This document shows, one piece after another, positions 23,479 to 32,236 of a DNA stretch of 64,000 bases (positions within the stretch are counted from its first letter, which is position 1; every line of letters begins with the position of its first letter). The position numbers were made by a program, and so were the translations under genes. This stretch comes from Bacterioplanes sanyensis (GTDB lineage Bacteria > Pseudomonadota > Gammaproteobacteria > Pseudomonadales > Oceanobacteraceae): NCBI RefSeq assembly GCF_014652515.1, contig NZ_BMYY01000002.1, positions 141,450 to 205,449 of the forward strand. The letters run 5' to 3'. The notes below the pieces were generated by a model. The model was not told the origin of the DNA. It did no database searches and saw only the letters and a program-made list of their open reading frames with translations.

Positions 23479-24546
23479 TCAAGCTTCGGGTAATTTGCTA
23501 TCGACACCTTCGACGTGCCAGTTCATGCCTTTGAGATCGTCATCTGCCAGGCTTTCATTGACTTTAACGCGCTCTGTGCCTTGCTGATCTTTGATCGGGC
23601 CTGCGAACACTTGCAGTTCACCGGCCTTAATTTGCGCTTTTTTCTCTTCTACCAAGGTACGTACCTCGGCCGGTACCGCAGCGTTAAACGGCGCGATATC
23701 GGTAACGCCTTCTTTCAGGCCATACCACAGGCTTTGTGATTCCCAAGTGCCATTCATCACGGCTTCGGCTTTGGCAATATAGAGCGGCGCCCAATTGTGA
23801 ATGGTGGAGGTCAGGTGAGCACTTTTACCGTAGGCCGACATATCGGTGTGATAACCGATGGCGTATTTGCCTTTGGCTTCGGCGGCTTGAATAACTGCCG
23901 CAGAGTCTGTGTGCTGAGTAAGTACATCAGCGCCTTGCAGCATCAAGGTTTCGGCCGCTTCGCGCTCTTTGGCTGGATCGTACCAGCTGCTGATCCAGAT
24001 GACTTTTACTTTTACATCTGGGTTCACTTCACGCGCGCCTTTGGTAAAGGCATTAATGCCGCGCACCACTTCAGGAATAGGGAAAGAGGCAACGTAACCC
24101 AGGGTATTGCTTTCGGTCATGCTGCCAGCAACTAAACCCGTTAAATAACGGCCTTGATACGCACGGGCCATGTAGTTGCCGACGTTTTTACCCTGCTTGT
24201 AACCGGTAGCGTGTTCAAATTTAACTTTGGGGAACTTGCGCGCCACTTTTAGGGTTGGGTTCATGTAGCCAAACGAGGTGGTAAAAATCAGCTCGTTGCC
24301 TTTTTGTGCCAGGTTGCGAATCACTCGGGCCGAGTCAGCACCTTCTGCCACGCTCTCGACGTAGGTGGTTTTGACTTTATCACCAAATTTTTCTTCTACC
24401 GCTTTACGCGCTGCATCATGGCCGTAAGTCCAACCGGCATCGCCGACTGGGCCAACGTAAACAAAGCCGATGTTGAGCGGTTCTGCCTGGCTGGCGCTAG
24501 CCGCAAAGGCCAGGCCGGCGGCGACCATCAGTTTTTTAATTGTCAT
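23479..24546 (-). CDS. BMP-family purine/nucleoside-binding protein
   Basis: 355 residues with a Sec signal peptide (ASASQA/EP) and no lipobox. The mature protein begins LNIGFVYVGPVGDAGWTYGHD, the characteristic start of the BMP (basic membrane protein, PnrA-like) family, and continues FTTSFGYMNPTLKVARKFP and TLGYVASFPIPEVVRGINAF. These proteins feed ABC importers for purine nucleosides or bases. It is first in distance to the membrane components at 24564-28122, with an 17-bp gap, forming one transcription unit. Confidence 0.9.
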   Translation of the reverse strand: MTIKKLMVAAGLAFAASASQAEPLNIGFVYVGPVGDAGWTYGHDAARKAVEEKFGDKVKTTYVESVAEGADSARVIRNLAQKGNELIFTTSFGYMNPTLKVARKFPKVKFEHATGYKQGKNVGNYMARAYQGRYLTGLVAGSMTESNTLGYVASFPIPEVVRGINAFTKGAREVNPDVKVKVIWISSWYDPAKEREAAETLMLQGADVLTQHTDSAAVIQAAEAKGKYAIGYHTDMSAYGKSAHLTSTIHNWAPLYIAKAEAVMNGTWESQSLWYGLKEGVTDIAPFNAAVPAEVRTLVEEKKAQIKAGELQVFAGPIKDQQGTERVKVNESLADDDLKGMNWHVEGVDSKLPEA

Positions 24547-24563
24547 GTCTCTCTCCTTCCAGA

Positions 24564-25490
24564 TTAACTCATTGGCCGGTAGGGGCGGCCGATGGATTTA
24601 GGTGCGCTCAAACGGGTTTTAACGGCATCGCTGGATAGCCATACCAACACCACAATGGTCGCAACATACGGCAACATGGCCATAATATTGGGCGGTACTT
24701 CAAAGCGCGTGCCTTGCAGCACCAAATGCAAAATACTGGCAAAACCAAATAAGTACGCACCTAACAAAATGCGCTCGGCTTTCCAGCTGGCAAACACCAC
24801 CAGTGCCAGTGCAATCCAGCCGCGCCCGGCTGACATGCCCTCTGACCACATAGGCGTGTACGCCAGCGATAAATAAGCCCCGGCTAAGCCTGTCATGGCA
24901 CCGCCAAATAGCACCGCGGCGTAGCGCAGCAGCTGCACGTTAATGCCAATGGCATTGGCGGCTTCTGGGTTTTCACCAACAGCGCGAATTTTTAACCCCA
25001 AGCGGCTGTACTTAAACAGCCAAAACACCAAGGCAAATAGGGTTAGCGCCACGTACACCAGAGGATCGTGCTGGAATAGAACCTTGCCAATAACTGGGAG
25101 GTCGCTGAGCAATGGAATGGCCAGCGGCTGCATGCCATCCAAGCCAATGCCAACATAGTTGCTGCCCAAAAACGCGCTCAGGCCAGTACCAAAGATGGTC
25201 AGCGCCAAACCGGTGGCCACTTGGTTAGAGGCCAGTGAAATGGCCAAAAAGCCAAACAGCAAGGCCATCAACATGCCAGCAAATATGGCAAACCAAACGG
25301 CAATAAATAAGTTGCCGGTGACGGTGGCGGCGATAAAGCCAATCACAGCGCCCACCAGCAGCATGCCCTCTTGGCCGAGGTTTAACACACCGGATTTCTC
25401 ACACACCATTTCGCCTAGGGCGATCAGAATTAACGGTGTGCCGGTGCGAATGGTGGCGTATAAAATATTGGTAATTAGATCAATATCCAT
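24564..25490 (-). CDS. Nucleoside ABC importer permease, NupC/YufQ-like
   Basis: 308 residues, about eight to nine membrane helices. GEMVCEKSGVLNLGQEGMLL is the hallmark of this permease branch, and AVGENPEAANAIGINV is the cytoplasmic coupling region. It pairs with the permease encoded just upstream (4-bp gap) to form a heterodimeric channel, as in the YufNOPQ/NupABC-BmpA systems for purine nucleosides. Confidence 0.9.
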   Translation of the reverse strand: MDIDLITNILYATIRTGTPLILIALGEMVCEKSGVLNLGQEGMLLVGAVIGFIAATVTGNLFIAVWFAIFAGMLMALLFGFLAISLASNQVATGLALTIFGTGLSAFLGSNYVGIGLDGMQPLAIPLLSDLPVIGKVLFQHDPLVYVALTLFALVFWLFKYSRLGLKIRAVGENPEAANAIGINVQLLRYAAVLFGGAMTGLAGAYLSLAYTPMWSEGMSAGRGWIALALVVFASWKAERILLGAYLFGFASILHLVLQGTRFEVPPNIMAMLPYVATIVVLVWLSSDAVKTRLSAPKSIGRPYRPMS

Positions 25491-25493
25491 GAC

Positions 25494-26585
25494 TCAGGCC
25501 TGGCTTGCGGTGGTCGAATGGGAAGCGGGCTGGCGGCGCCAGACCAGTCGATAGGCAATCAGAAAATCCGTTGCCAGCAAGAAAAACAGCAACATGCCCT
25601 GGAACAGCCCGGTAAGGGATTTGGGCAAGGTCATTTCCATTTGCACCATTTCACCGCCCATGTAGGTCAGTGCCAATAACATGGAGGCGAATAAAATGCC
25701 CAGCGGCTGCATTCGGCCTAAAAACACCACAATAATGGCGGCGTAGCCATAGCCAGGTGACACTTGTGGCACCAGTTGCCCGAGCGGCCCCGTGACTTCG
25801 GAAACACCGGCTAAACCGGCCAGTGCACCGCAGGCCAGCAAGGCAAACCAGGTCAGTTGCTTGTCTTTAAAACCGGCGTAGCGTGCGGCTTTGGCATCTT
25901 CACCGAGCACGCGAATTTGATAGCCAACCCAGCTGCGTGCCATCAGTGTCCAGATAGCCACCATCGCCAGCAGGGCAAATAAGATGGAAATATTTAAGCG
26001 ATAATCGTCGCTAAATACCGGCAGCAAGGTGGCGTCGGCAAACAGCGCAGATTCTGGAAAGTTAAAGCCTTCAGGGTCTTTTAATGGCCCATGCACACCG
26101 TATAGCAGCGCATTTAGCGCTACATAGTTGAGCATGATGGTGGTTAAAATTTCATTGGCGTTAAAGCGGGTTTTTAGCCACGCGGCCAACGCAGCCCAGC
26201 CCAAGCCACTTAAGGTGCCGGCTAATAAAATAGGCACCAGTGCCCAGCGACTGTCGGCATCGAGGAACTGCAGTGCGGCAATGCTGCCACCCAAAGCGCC
26301 CATAATGAACTGACCCTCGGCGCCGATGTTCCAAATTTTGGCGCGAAAGCACAATGTGAGTCCCATGGCACACAGCAATAACGGTGCGACTTTGATCCCC
26401 AGCTCGGTCCAGCCATACACACTGGTCAATGGGGCAATAAAAAATGTATGTAAGGCCGCGAATGGATCGTGCCCTAAAAAGACAAACAAAATGCCACCGC
26501 AGAGCAGGGTGAGCAGGATGGCAATCAATGGCGATAAATAAGCCATTAAGCGCGAGTCGGACGGGCGCTTTTCCAGTTTAAGCAT
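25494..26585 (-). CDS. Nucleoside ABC importer permease, NupB/YufP-like
   Basis: 363 residues with ten or so hydrophobic segments. Signature blocks are APLLLCAMGLTLCFRAKIWN followed by NIGAEGQFIMGALGG, NANEILTTIMLNYVA and RVLGEDAKAARYAG. Its start overlaps the end of the ATPase gene by 8 bp, so translation is probably coupled. Partner of the shorter permease downstream. Confidence 0.9.
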   Translation of the reverse strand: MLKLEKRPSDSRLMAYLSPLIAILLTLLCGGILFVFLGHDPFAALHTFFIAPLTSVYGWTELGIKVAPLLLCAMGLTLCFRAKIWNIGAEGQFIMGALGGSIAALQFLDADSRWALVPILLAGTLSGLGWAALAAWLKTRFNANEILTTIMLNYVALNALLYGVHGPLKDPEGFNFPESALFADATLLPVFSDDYRLNISILFALLAMVAIWTLMARSWVGYQIRVLGEDAKAARYAGFKDKQLTWFALLACGALAGLAGVSEVTGPLGQLVPQVSPGYGYAAIIVVFLGRMQPLGILFASMLLALTYMGGEMVQMEMTLPKSLTGLFQGMLLFFLLATDFLIAYRLVWRRQPASHSTTASQA

Positions 26586-28122
26586 GACTTACCTCGGGTT
26601 GTTGTGGCTGTGGGTCAGAAAACTGACCGGCCATCCACTGGCCCAGTTGTTCAATAGAAACACTTTGTGTTGGCGCGATGGGGGATAAACGGCCGTCACA
26701 AATAGCACCAATGCGGTCACTGATCTGATACAGCTCGTCAATATCTTCGGAAATCACCAAAATCGCGGCGCCTTGATCGCGCAAATGAATCAGCGAGTGG
26801 CGAATTAAAATGGCAGCGCCAATATCGACGCCCCAGGTCGGGTGGGAACACACCAAAAACTTAGGTTGTTGCTCGATTTCGCGGCCAATAATGAATTTTT
26901 GCAAGTTGCCGCCCGATAAACTTTTGGCTTGGGCGTCTTCGTCGGCGCATTTGACGTTGTAGCGGTCAATAATATGGCGAGCGAACTGGCGCACGGCTGG
27001 ATAACGAATCCAACCTTTGCGCTTTAACCCGGTATGGCTAGCACTTAACAGGGCGTTATCGACCAGCGACATATCGGGCACGGCACCGCGACCTAAGCGC
27101 TCCTCCGGTACAAAGGCAAAGCCGAGTTGGCGGCGCTGATCTGGGCTGAGGTGTTCGATGGCTGTGCCATTGAGCTGGATGCTGCCACTGTCTTGGCGCT
27201 CTTCACCGGATAGCAGCCCCATCAGCTCGTCTTGGCCATTGCCCGCTACACCGGCAATGCCGAGAATTTCACCGGCTTTGACCTGCAGTGCTAACTGCTC
27301 TAGGCGCACGCCAAAGGGGTCTTCAGGTTGGTAGCATAAGTCCTTGGCGTCTAATGCGACGCGGGTGCCTTGGGCTTTGCTGTAGTTTTCGCTCAGCGGC
27401 GTGTCGTCCCCTACCATCATGCGTGCCAGCTCACCGCTGGTGGTGTGCTGTGGGTTGCAATGCCCGGTAACCTGGCCGTGGCGCAGCACTGTGGCGGCAT
27501 TGCACAGCTCTACTACCTCATCCAGCTTGTGCGAAATAAACAGGATGGAGCAGCCTTCGCTGGCCAGGGTTTTCAGCGTTCTAAACAGTTGCTGCACTTC
27601 TTGAGGGGTGAGCACCGAGGTTGGCTCATCCAAGATGAGCAGCTCAATGTCTTGCAGCAAGCAGCGCACGATCTCGACGCGCTGCTGCTCACCTACCGAT
27701 AGGGTATACACCAGGCGTTTAGGATCCAGCGCCATGCCGTAGTGCTCGGACACCTCACGGATACGCGCTTCGAGCGCCGCCATGTCTTTGGCTTGGTCGG
27801 CGGGCAAGCCGAGGGCGATGTTTTCTGCCACCGTCAGCGTTTCAAATAACGAGAAGTGTTGAAACACCATGCCAATGCCAAGCTGGCGGGCATGGCTGGG
27901 GCCGCTGATGACTTGCGGCTGGCCATGCCACAACAGTTGGCCGGCATCGGGCGCAATCACACCGTAAATAATTTTCATCAAGGTGCTTTTGCCGGCGCCG
28001 TTTTCGCCCAGTAGGGCGTGAATTTCGCCACTATTAACGCGCAGTTCAACGGCGTCATTGGCGATGCACCCGGGGTAGGCTTTGGTGATGCCTTGCAGGT
28101 GCAAGCGTTCGCTGGAACTCAC
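26578..28122 (-). CDS. Nucleoside ABC importer ATPase, double domain
   Basis: 514 residues with two nucleotide-binding domains in tandem, as in RbsA/YufO. First domain: Walker A GENGAGKST, signature LSVGEQQRVEI, Walker B LLILDEPTSVL. Second domain: degenerate Walker A GVAGNGQDEL and signature LSGGNLQKFIIGREI, as expected. First gene of the leftward importer operon; its start faces xdhA across the divergent regulatory region with two RutR-type operators, the nearer one 22 bp upstream. Confidence 0.92.
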   Translation of the reverse strand: MSSSERLHLQGITKAYPGCIANDAVELRVNSGEIHALLGENGAGKSTLMKIIYGVIAPDAGQLLWHGQPQVISGPSHARQLGIGMVFQHFSLFETLTVAENIALGLPADQAKDMAALEARIREVSEHYGMALDPKRLVYTLSVGEQQRVEIVRCLLQDIELLILDEPTSVLTPQEVQQLFRTLKTLASEGCSILFISHKLDEVVELCNAATVLRHGQVTGHCNPQHTTSGELARMMVGDDTPLSENYSKAQGTRVALDAKDLCYQPEDPFGVRLEQLALQVKAGEILGIAGVAGNGQDELMGLLSGEERQDSGSIQLNGTAIEHLSPDQRRQLGFAFVPEERLGRGAVPDMSLVDNALLSASHTGLKRKGWIRYPAVRQFARHIIDRYNVKCADEDAQAKSLSGGNLQKFIIGREIEQQPKFLVCSHPTWGVDIGAAILIRHSLIHLRDQGAAILVISEDIDELYQISDRIGAICDGRLSPIAPTQSVSIEQLGQWMAGQFSDPQPQQPEVSHA

Positions 28123-28143
28123 AGTGAAACCTCAGTTGATAAA

Positions 28144-28159
28144 GCTGACCAGTTGGACA
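28144..28159. promoter_or_regulatory. RutR-type operator, importer-proximal
   Basis: CTGACCAGTTGGACAG matches the E. coli RutR consensus (TTGACCA, two bases, TGGTCAA) at 13 of 16 positions. It is 22 bp upstream of the ATPase start codon, where a repressor would block the leftward importer promoter. The regulator is presumed to be the RutR-like protein at 21882-22520. Confidence 0.6.
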
Positions 28160-28220
28160 GTCTTAGCAATTAGTTTGCCACTGCGAAAAATCCACCCATT
28201 AGGATATGATGGTTATACAC

Positions 28221-28236
28221 TTGACCAAATGGTCAG
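28221..28236. promoter_or_regulatory. RutR-type operator, xdhA-proximal
   Basis: TTGACCAAATGGTCAG matches the RutR consensus at 15 of 16 positions and is a near-perfect palindrome. It follows two possible -10 hexamers for the rightward promoter, TATGAT (28205) and TATACA (28214), a position suited to repression of the xdh operon. Confidence 0.75.
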
Positions 28237-28239
28237 ATT

Positions 28240-28272
28240 TTTGCAGGGTCTTGTCCGGAAGACCGCTGCAAA
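28240..28272 (+). other. Strong hairpin in the xdhA leader
   Basis: TTTGCAG/CTGCAAA outer stem and GGTCTT/AAGACC inner stem, with one bulged G and the loop GTCCGG, give a 13-bp stem. It begins four bases after the operator and would lie at the 5' end of the xdhA mRNA. No known riboswitch class is recognised. Role unknown. Confidence 0.55.
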
Positions 28273-28315
28273 CCGGAAGTGTCTGGGCTGCAAGCGGGCC
28301 CGAAAAACGGCCGCC

Positions 28316-28339
28316 ATGATACGCTATTTCCTGGGCTAA
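28316..28339 (+). other. Possible 7-codon leader ORF before xdhA
   Basis: ATG to TAA encodes MIRYFLG, ending 24 bp before the xdhA start. It has no convincing ribosome site of its own, so it may be chance. It matters only because it sits downstream of a strong hairpin in the same leader. Confidence 0.25.
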
Positions 28340-28363
28340 GCGGCAAAAAATGGGGATACCGTG

Positions 28364-29857
28364 ATGCGATTTAATCTAAATGGCCGCTGGGTAGAAGACG
28401 CTCAGGCTGATCCGCAATCGACCATTTTGCGTTACCTGCGCACTCAAATGGCGCAGGTGGATGTGAAAGAAGGTTGTGCTGGCGGCGACTGCGGTGCCTG
28501 CACTGTCATGGTCGGCCAGGTGACGGAGCAGGGGCTGCAATACCACACTGTTAACGCTTGCATCGCCTTGTTGGCCAGTGTGCATGGTGCTTATGTGATT
28601 ACCCCGCAGGGGCTGGCCAGTGATGGCGAATTGCATCCGGCGCAGCAGGCTCTGATTGACCATCACGGCTCGCAATGCGGCTATTGCACACCCGGCTTTG
28701 TGATGTCGATGGCGGCGCTGTATCAGCAGCAATTCAGTCAGGCTGATTCTGACGCTGCTGGCCAGACGGTCAGTAATCGACCAGCTGATCGATTGAATGC
28801 ATGGCCGGTGCCTGAGGACGAGGCCATTCATGCGGCGATTTCCGGCAACTTATGCCGCTGCACCGGCTATCGACCGATTATCGATGCCGCGCGGGCGATG
28901 GGGGAATATCCGGCTAAAAATGCTGACGCAGTTGTCAGCTTTGATCCGAAAGAGATAAATGTCAGCCAAGAAAATGGGCTGCAACCACTTCTTAAAAAAC
29001 AGCAACGGCAGCTGTTTTTGCCGGCGACGGAAGAGCAATTAAAAGCCTTATTGCAACAATATCCGCAAGCGACCTTGTGGGCCGGTGGCACTGACCTAGG
29101 GTTGGAAATTTCCCAGCGTTTTAGCCAGTTCGACACGGTGATTTGCCTGCATCAAATCGACTCGCTGCAGCACTGGCAACATCAATCGGATGAGCCGTCA
29201 GGGCAGTTGGTGTTAGGTGCAGGCATGACGTACACCCAGTTGGAGCCTGTACTTGCAAAAGATTTCCCCAGCTTTGCTGAGCTGTTGCACCGCATCGGCT
29301 CTCGCCAAATTCGTAACCTAGGTACCTTGGGCGGCAATATTGCCAATGCCTCGCCCATCGGTGACACGCCGCCCGTGTTATTGGCTTTAGGAGCGCAGTT
29401 GGAAATTGACGGCATACACGGCCGCCATCAAATCGCAGCGCAAGATTTTTTCACCGGCTATAAGCAAACCCGCTTGCGCACCGGCGAATATTTGCGTGCG
29501 GTGATACTGCCCAAACTGTCCCCGAGTCAAACCCTGCACTGCTTTAAGGTGTCAAAGCGCTACGACGACGACATTTCTGCGGTGATGTATGCCGCTTGGT
29601 TGGAGATTGACGATCAGCAAATTATTCAGGCACGCATTGCTTGCGGTGGCATGGCGGCAACACCGCTGCGCGCTTACACGGTGGAGCAGGCTTTAACCGG
29701 CCAGCCTTGGTGTGAGGCCACTGTGCTCGCTGCAGCACAGCAAGTGGAGCAAGACTATCAACCGATCGACGATGTGCGCGCCAGCCAAGGTTATCGCTTA
29801 CAGTTGGTGCGTAACTTGTTATTAAAAACTTGGGCACAGCAAGAGGTGGTGGCATGA
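28364..29857 (+). CDS. xdhA: Xanthine dehydrogenase small subunit (FeS/FAD)
   Basis: 497 residues. Carries electrons from the molybdenum subunit to NAD+. The plant-type [2Fe-2S] ligands are in EGCAGGDCGACTVMVG (Cys38, 43, 46), the second cluster in CGYCTPGFVMSM and NLCRCTGYRPI, and the FAD domain begins with ATLWAGGTDLGLEISQR and continues IGSRQIRNLGTLGGNIANAS. ATG 28364 is preferred over GTG 28361 because of its spacing from GGGG at 28352. First gene of the rightward purine catabolism operon. Confidence 0.93.
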   Translation: MRFNLNGRWVEDAQADPQSTILRYLRTQMAQVDVKEGCAGGDCGACTVMVGQVTEQGLQYHTVNACIALLASVHGAYVITPQGLASDGELHPAQQALIDHHGSQCGYCTPGFVMSMAALYQQQFSQADSDAAGQTVSNRPADRLNAWPVPEDEAIHAAISGNLCRCTGYRPIIDAARAMGEYPAKNADAVVSFDPKEINVSQENGLQPLLKKQQRQLFLPATEEQLKALLQQYPQATLWAGGTDLGLEISQRFSQFDTVICLHQIDSLQHWQHQSDEPSGQLVLGAGMTYTQLEPVLAKDFPSFAELLHRIGSRQIRNLGTLGGNIANASPIGDTPPVLLALGAQLEIDGIHGRHQIAAQDFFTGYKQTRLRTGEYLRAVILPKLSPSQTLHCFKVSKRYDDDISAVMYAAWLEIDDQQIIQARIACGGMAATPLRAYTVEQALTGQPWCEATVLAAAQQVEQDYQPIDDVRASQGYRLQLVRNLLLKTWAQQEVVA

Positions 29858-29887
29858 AGGAGACGGTAGCATGAAGGAGACAGTGAT
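29855..29887 (+). promoter_or_regulatory. Duplicated ribosome-binding segment before xdhB
   Basis: The segment GCATGAAGGAGAC occurs twice, 18 bp apart, between the xdhA stop and the xdhB start. Each copy contains AAGGAG; only the second is correctly spaced for the xdhB ATG at 29888. The first ATG overlaps the xdhA stop. It looks like a small tandem duplication. Confidence 0.6.
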
Positions 29888-32236
29888 ATGAGTTATCAGT
29901 CGTCGTTACTGGCGCCTTACAGCGAACGTCGCCAGCGCCCGGCCAAGGGTCGCAGTGGTCAATCACTGGCCCACGACAGTGCACACAAACACGTCAGTGG
30001 TGAGGCGGTGTATGTGGATGACATGCCGGAGCTGGCGCGCACACTGCATGTGGCGGTGGGCAAAAGCAGCATTACCTGTGGCCAGATTACCCAGCTAGAT
30101 TTAACGGCAGTACGCAGCGCCGAAGGCGTGATCGATGTCATTACCCTCGATGACGTGCCCGGTGAAAAAGACATAGGCCCAGTATTTAAAGGCGACCCCT
30201 TGTTGGCGGATGGGCGCATCGAATTTCATGGCCAGCCCATTTTTGCCGTGGCGGCAGAGAGCTTTGAACAAGCTAAGCGCGCCGTGGCGCTGGCAAAAGT
30301 CGATTATCAGACCGATACCCCGATATTAACCATCGCTGCGGCATTGCAACAAAATGCGTTTGTACGCCCTGCCCATGTGATGCAAAAAGGCGATGTTGAA
30401 GCGGCCTTGCAGCAAGCCCCAAAAATGTTAACCGGTGAGCTGTATAACAAAGGACAAGAGCATTTTTATCTCGAAGGTCAGGTCAGTTACGTGGTGCCAA
30501 CGGAAGATGGCGGCATGAAGGTGTATACCTCCAGCCAGCATCCCACCGAGGTGCAAAAACTGGTGGCTGAGGTGTTGGATGTACCGATTAACTATGTGCA
30601 AACCGAAGTACGGCGCATGGGCGGCGGTTTTGGTGGCAAAGAAACGCAAGCGGCACAGTGGGCGTGTCTGGCAGCAGTATTTGCCAAGCGCTTAAAACGA
30701 CCGATAAAAATGCGCCTTGATCGTCAAGACGACATGCAATTAACCGGTAAGCGCCATGACTTTTATGGTCGTTATCGGGTGGGCTTCGATGCGCAGGGCA
30801 AACTGTGTGCAGCAGACATTGAGCTGGCGGGTAAATGTGGCTATTCGCCCGATTTATCCGATGCCATTGTCGATCGCGCCATGTTTCATATCGACAATGC
30901 CTATCATTACCCCGCGATGCGTGTGCTGGGGCAGCGCTGTAAAACCAATACTGTGTCGAACACCGCCTTTCGTGGTTTTGGCGGCCCACAAGGCATGTTG
31001 ATCGGCGAGGGCATATTAGACGACGTAGCACGAGCCGTGGGGCGCGACCCACTGGATGTGCGCTTAGAAAACTTATACCAACTCGGTGACAGCACCCATT
31101 ACGGCCAGGAAATAGAAGACTTTCCTATGGCGGAATTGATGACGAACCTGGCTAGCCAGTGTGAATATTATTCGCGGCGCCGGGCAATTGCCGATTTTAA
31201 CCAGCAGCATCGCTTTAAAAAACGTGGTTTGGCCTTAACGCCAGTGAAGTTTGGTATTTCCTTTACCATCCAGTTTTTAAACCAAGCTGGCGCTTTGGTG
31301 CATATTTATACCGATGGCTCGATTCACCTCAATCACGGTGGCACGGAGATGGGTCAGGGTTTATTTACCAAAGTGGCGCAGGTGGTCGCCAATGAATTTG
31401 ATGTCGATATCGACACGATTCAAGTGTCTGCGACGGCGACGGATAAAGTACCCAATACGTCGCCCACCGCGGCGTCTTCCGGTACGGATTTAAACGCCAA
31501 AGCGGCACAAAATGCCTGCTTAACCATCAAATCCAGATTGCTGGATTTTGCCCAGCAACACTATGGTGTCAGTCGCGAGGCGTTGCGTTTTTGTAATAAC
31601 CATTTAGTGGTCTCAGCCGAGCAAGAAACCTGGGTGACGTTTGCTGATTTTATTCAGCTCGCTTATCAGAACCGGGTATCTTTGTCATCAACGGGTTATT
31701 ACAGCACGCCCAAAATTCACTATAACCGCGACCAGGCCAATGGGCGTCCATTTTTTTATTATGCCCTAGGCGCTTCATGCTCTGAGGTGGAAGTGGATAC
31801 GCTGACAGGCGAATACAAAGTATTGCGCACCGACATCCTGCACGACGTTGGGCGCTCTTTAAACCCTGCCATTGATATCGGCCAAATTGAAGGCGGCTTT
31901 GTGCAAGGCATGGGCTGGCTGACCAGTGAAGAACTGAGTTGGGATGAGCAAGGTCGGCTAGCGTCTAATGCGGCAGCCAATTATAAAATTCCTACGTCGA
32001 TTGATGTGCCAGCTATGTCGGTCACCTTGTGGGATAAAGCCAACAGCGAAGAAACCATTTATCGCTCCAAAGCCGTGGGTGAGCCACCGTTAATGCACGG
32101 CATTTCTGTCTGGTGCGCCCTGCGCGATGCCGCCGCCAGTGTGGCGAATTACCGTGTAAATCCACCGTTGAATACGCCCGCGACCCCTGAGCAAGTATTA
32201 AATGCCGTGCAATATTGTCAGGAGCATGGCGCGTGA
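29888..32236 (+). CDS. xdhB: Xanthine dehydrogenase large subunit (molybdopterin)
   Basis: 782 residues. Hydroxylates hypoxanthine and xanthine to urate at the molybdenum centre. Family motifs: VRRMGGGFGGKETQAA, NTAFRGFGGPQGM (substrate-binding Arg), NHGGTEMGQGLFTK, TSPTAASSGTDLN and the C-terminal KAVGEPPLMHGISVW with the catalytic Glu. Full length for XdhB. Molybdenum supply is likely to come from modABC at 54334-56868 in the same window. The stop overlaps the xdhC start by four bases. Confidence 0.95.
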   Translation: MSYQSSLLAPYSERRQRPAKGRSGQSLAHDSAHKHVSGEAVYVDDMPELARTLHVAVGKSSITCGQITQLDLTAVRSAEGVIDVITLDDVPGEKDIGPVFKGDPLLADGRIEFHGQPIFAVAAESFEQAKRAVALAKVDYQTDTPILTIAAALQQNAFVRPAHVMQKGDVEAALQQAPKMLTGELYNKGQEHFYLEGQVSYVVPTEDGGMKVYTSSQHPTEVQKLVAEVLDVPINYVQTEVRRMGGGFGGKETQAAQWACLAAVFAKRLKRPIKMRLDRQDDMQLTGKRHDFYGRYRVGFDAQGKLCAADIELAGKCGYSPDLSDAIVDRAMFHIDNAYHYPAMRVLGQRCKTNTVSNTAFRGFGGPQGMLIGEGILDDVARAVGRDPLDVRLENLYQLGDSTHYGQEIEDFPMAELMTNLASQCEYYSRRRAIADFNQQHRFKKRGLALTPVKFGISFTIQFLNQAGALVHIYTDGSIHLNHGGTEMGQGLFTKVAQVVANEFDVDIDTIQVSATATDKVPNTSPTAASSGTDLNAKAAQNACLTIKSRLLDFAQQHYGVSREALRFCNNHLVVSAEQETWVTFADFIQLAYQNRVSLSSTGYYSTPKIHYNRDQANGRPFFYYALGASCSEVEVDTLTGEYKVLRTDILHDVGRSLNPAIDIGQIEGGFVQGMGWLTSEELSWDEQGRLASNAAANYKIPTSIDVPAMSVTLWDKANSEETIYRSKAVGEPPLMHGISVWCALRDAAASVANYRVNPPLNTPATPEQVLNAVQYCQEHGA

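Noticed and set aside
28123-28363. Known purine, xanthine or guanidine riboswitch before xdhA
   Set aside because: The leader has a strong hairpin, but none of the conserved core sequences of these classes could be recognised.
28376-28831. Minus-strand 151-codon frame inside xdhA
   Set aside because: Antisense of the iron-sulfur domain coding region, with no independent support.
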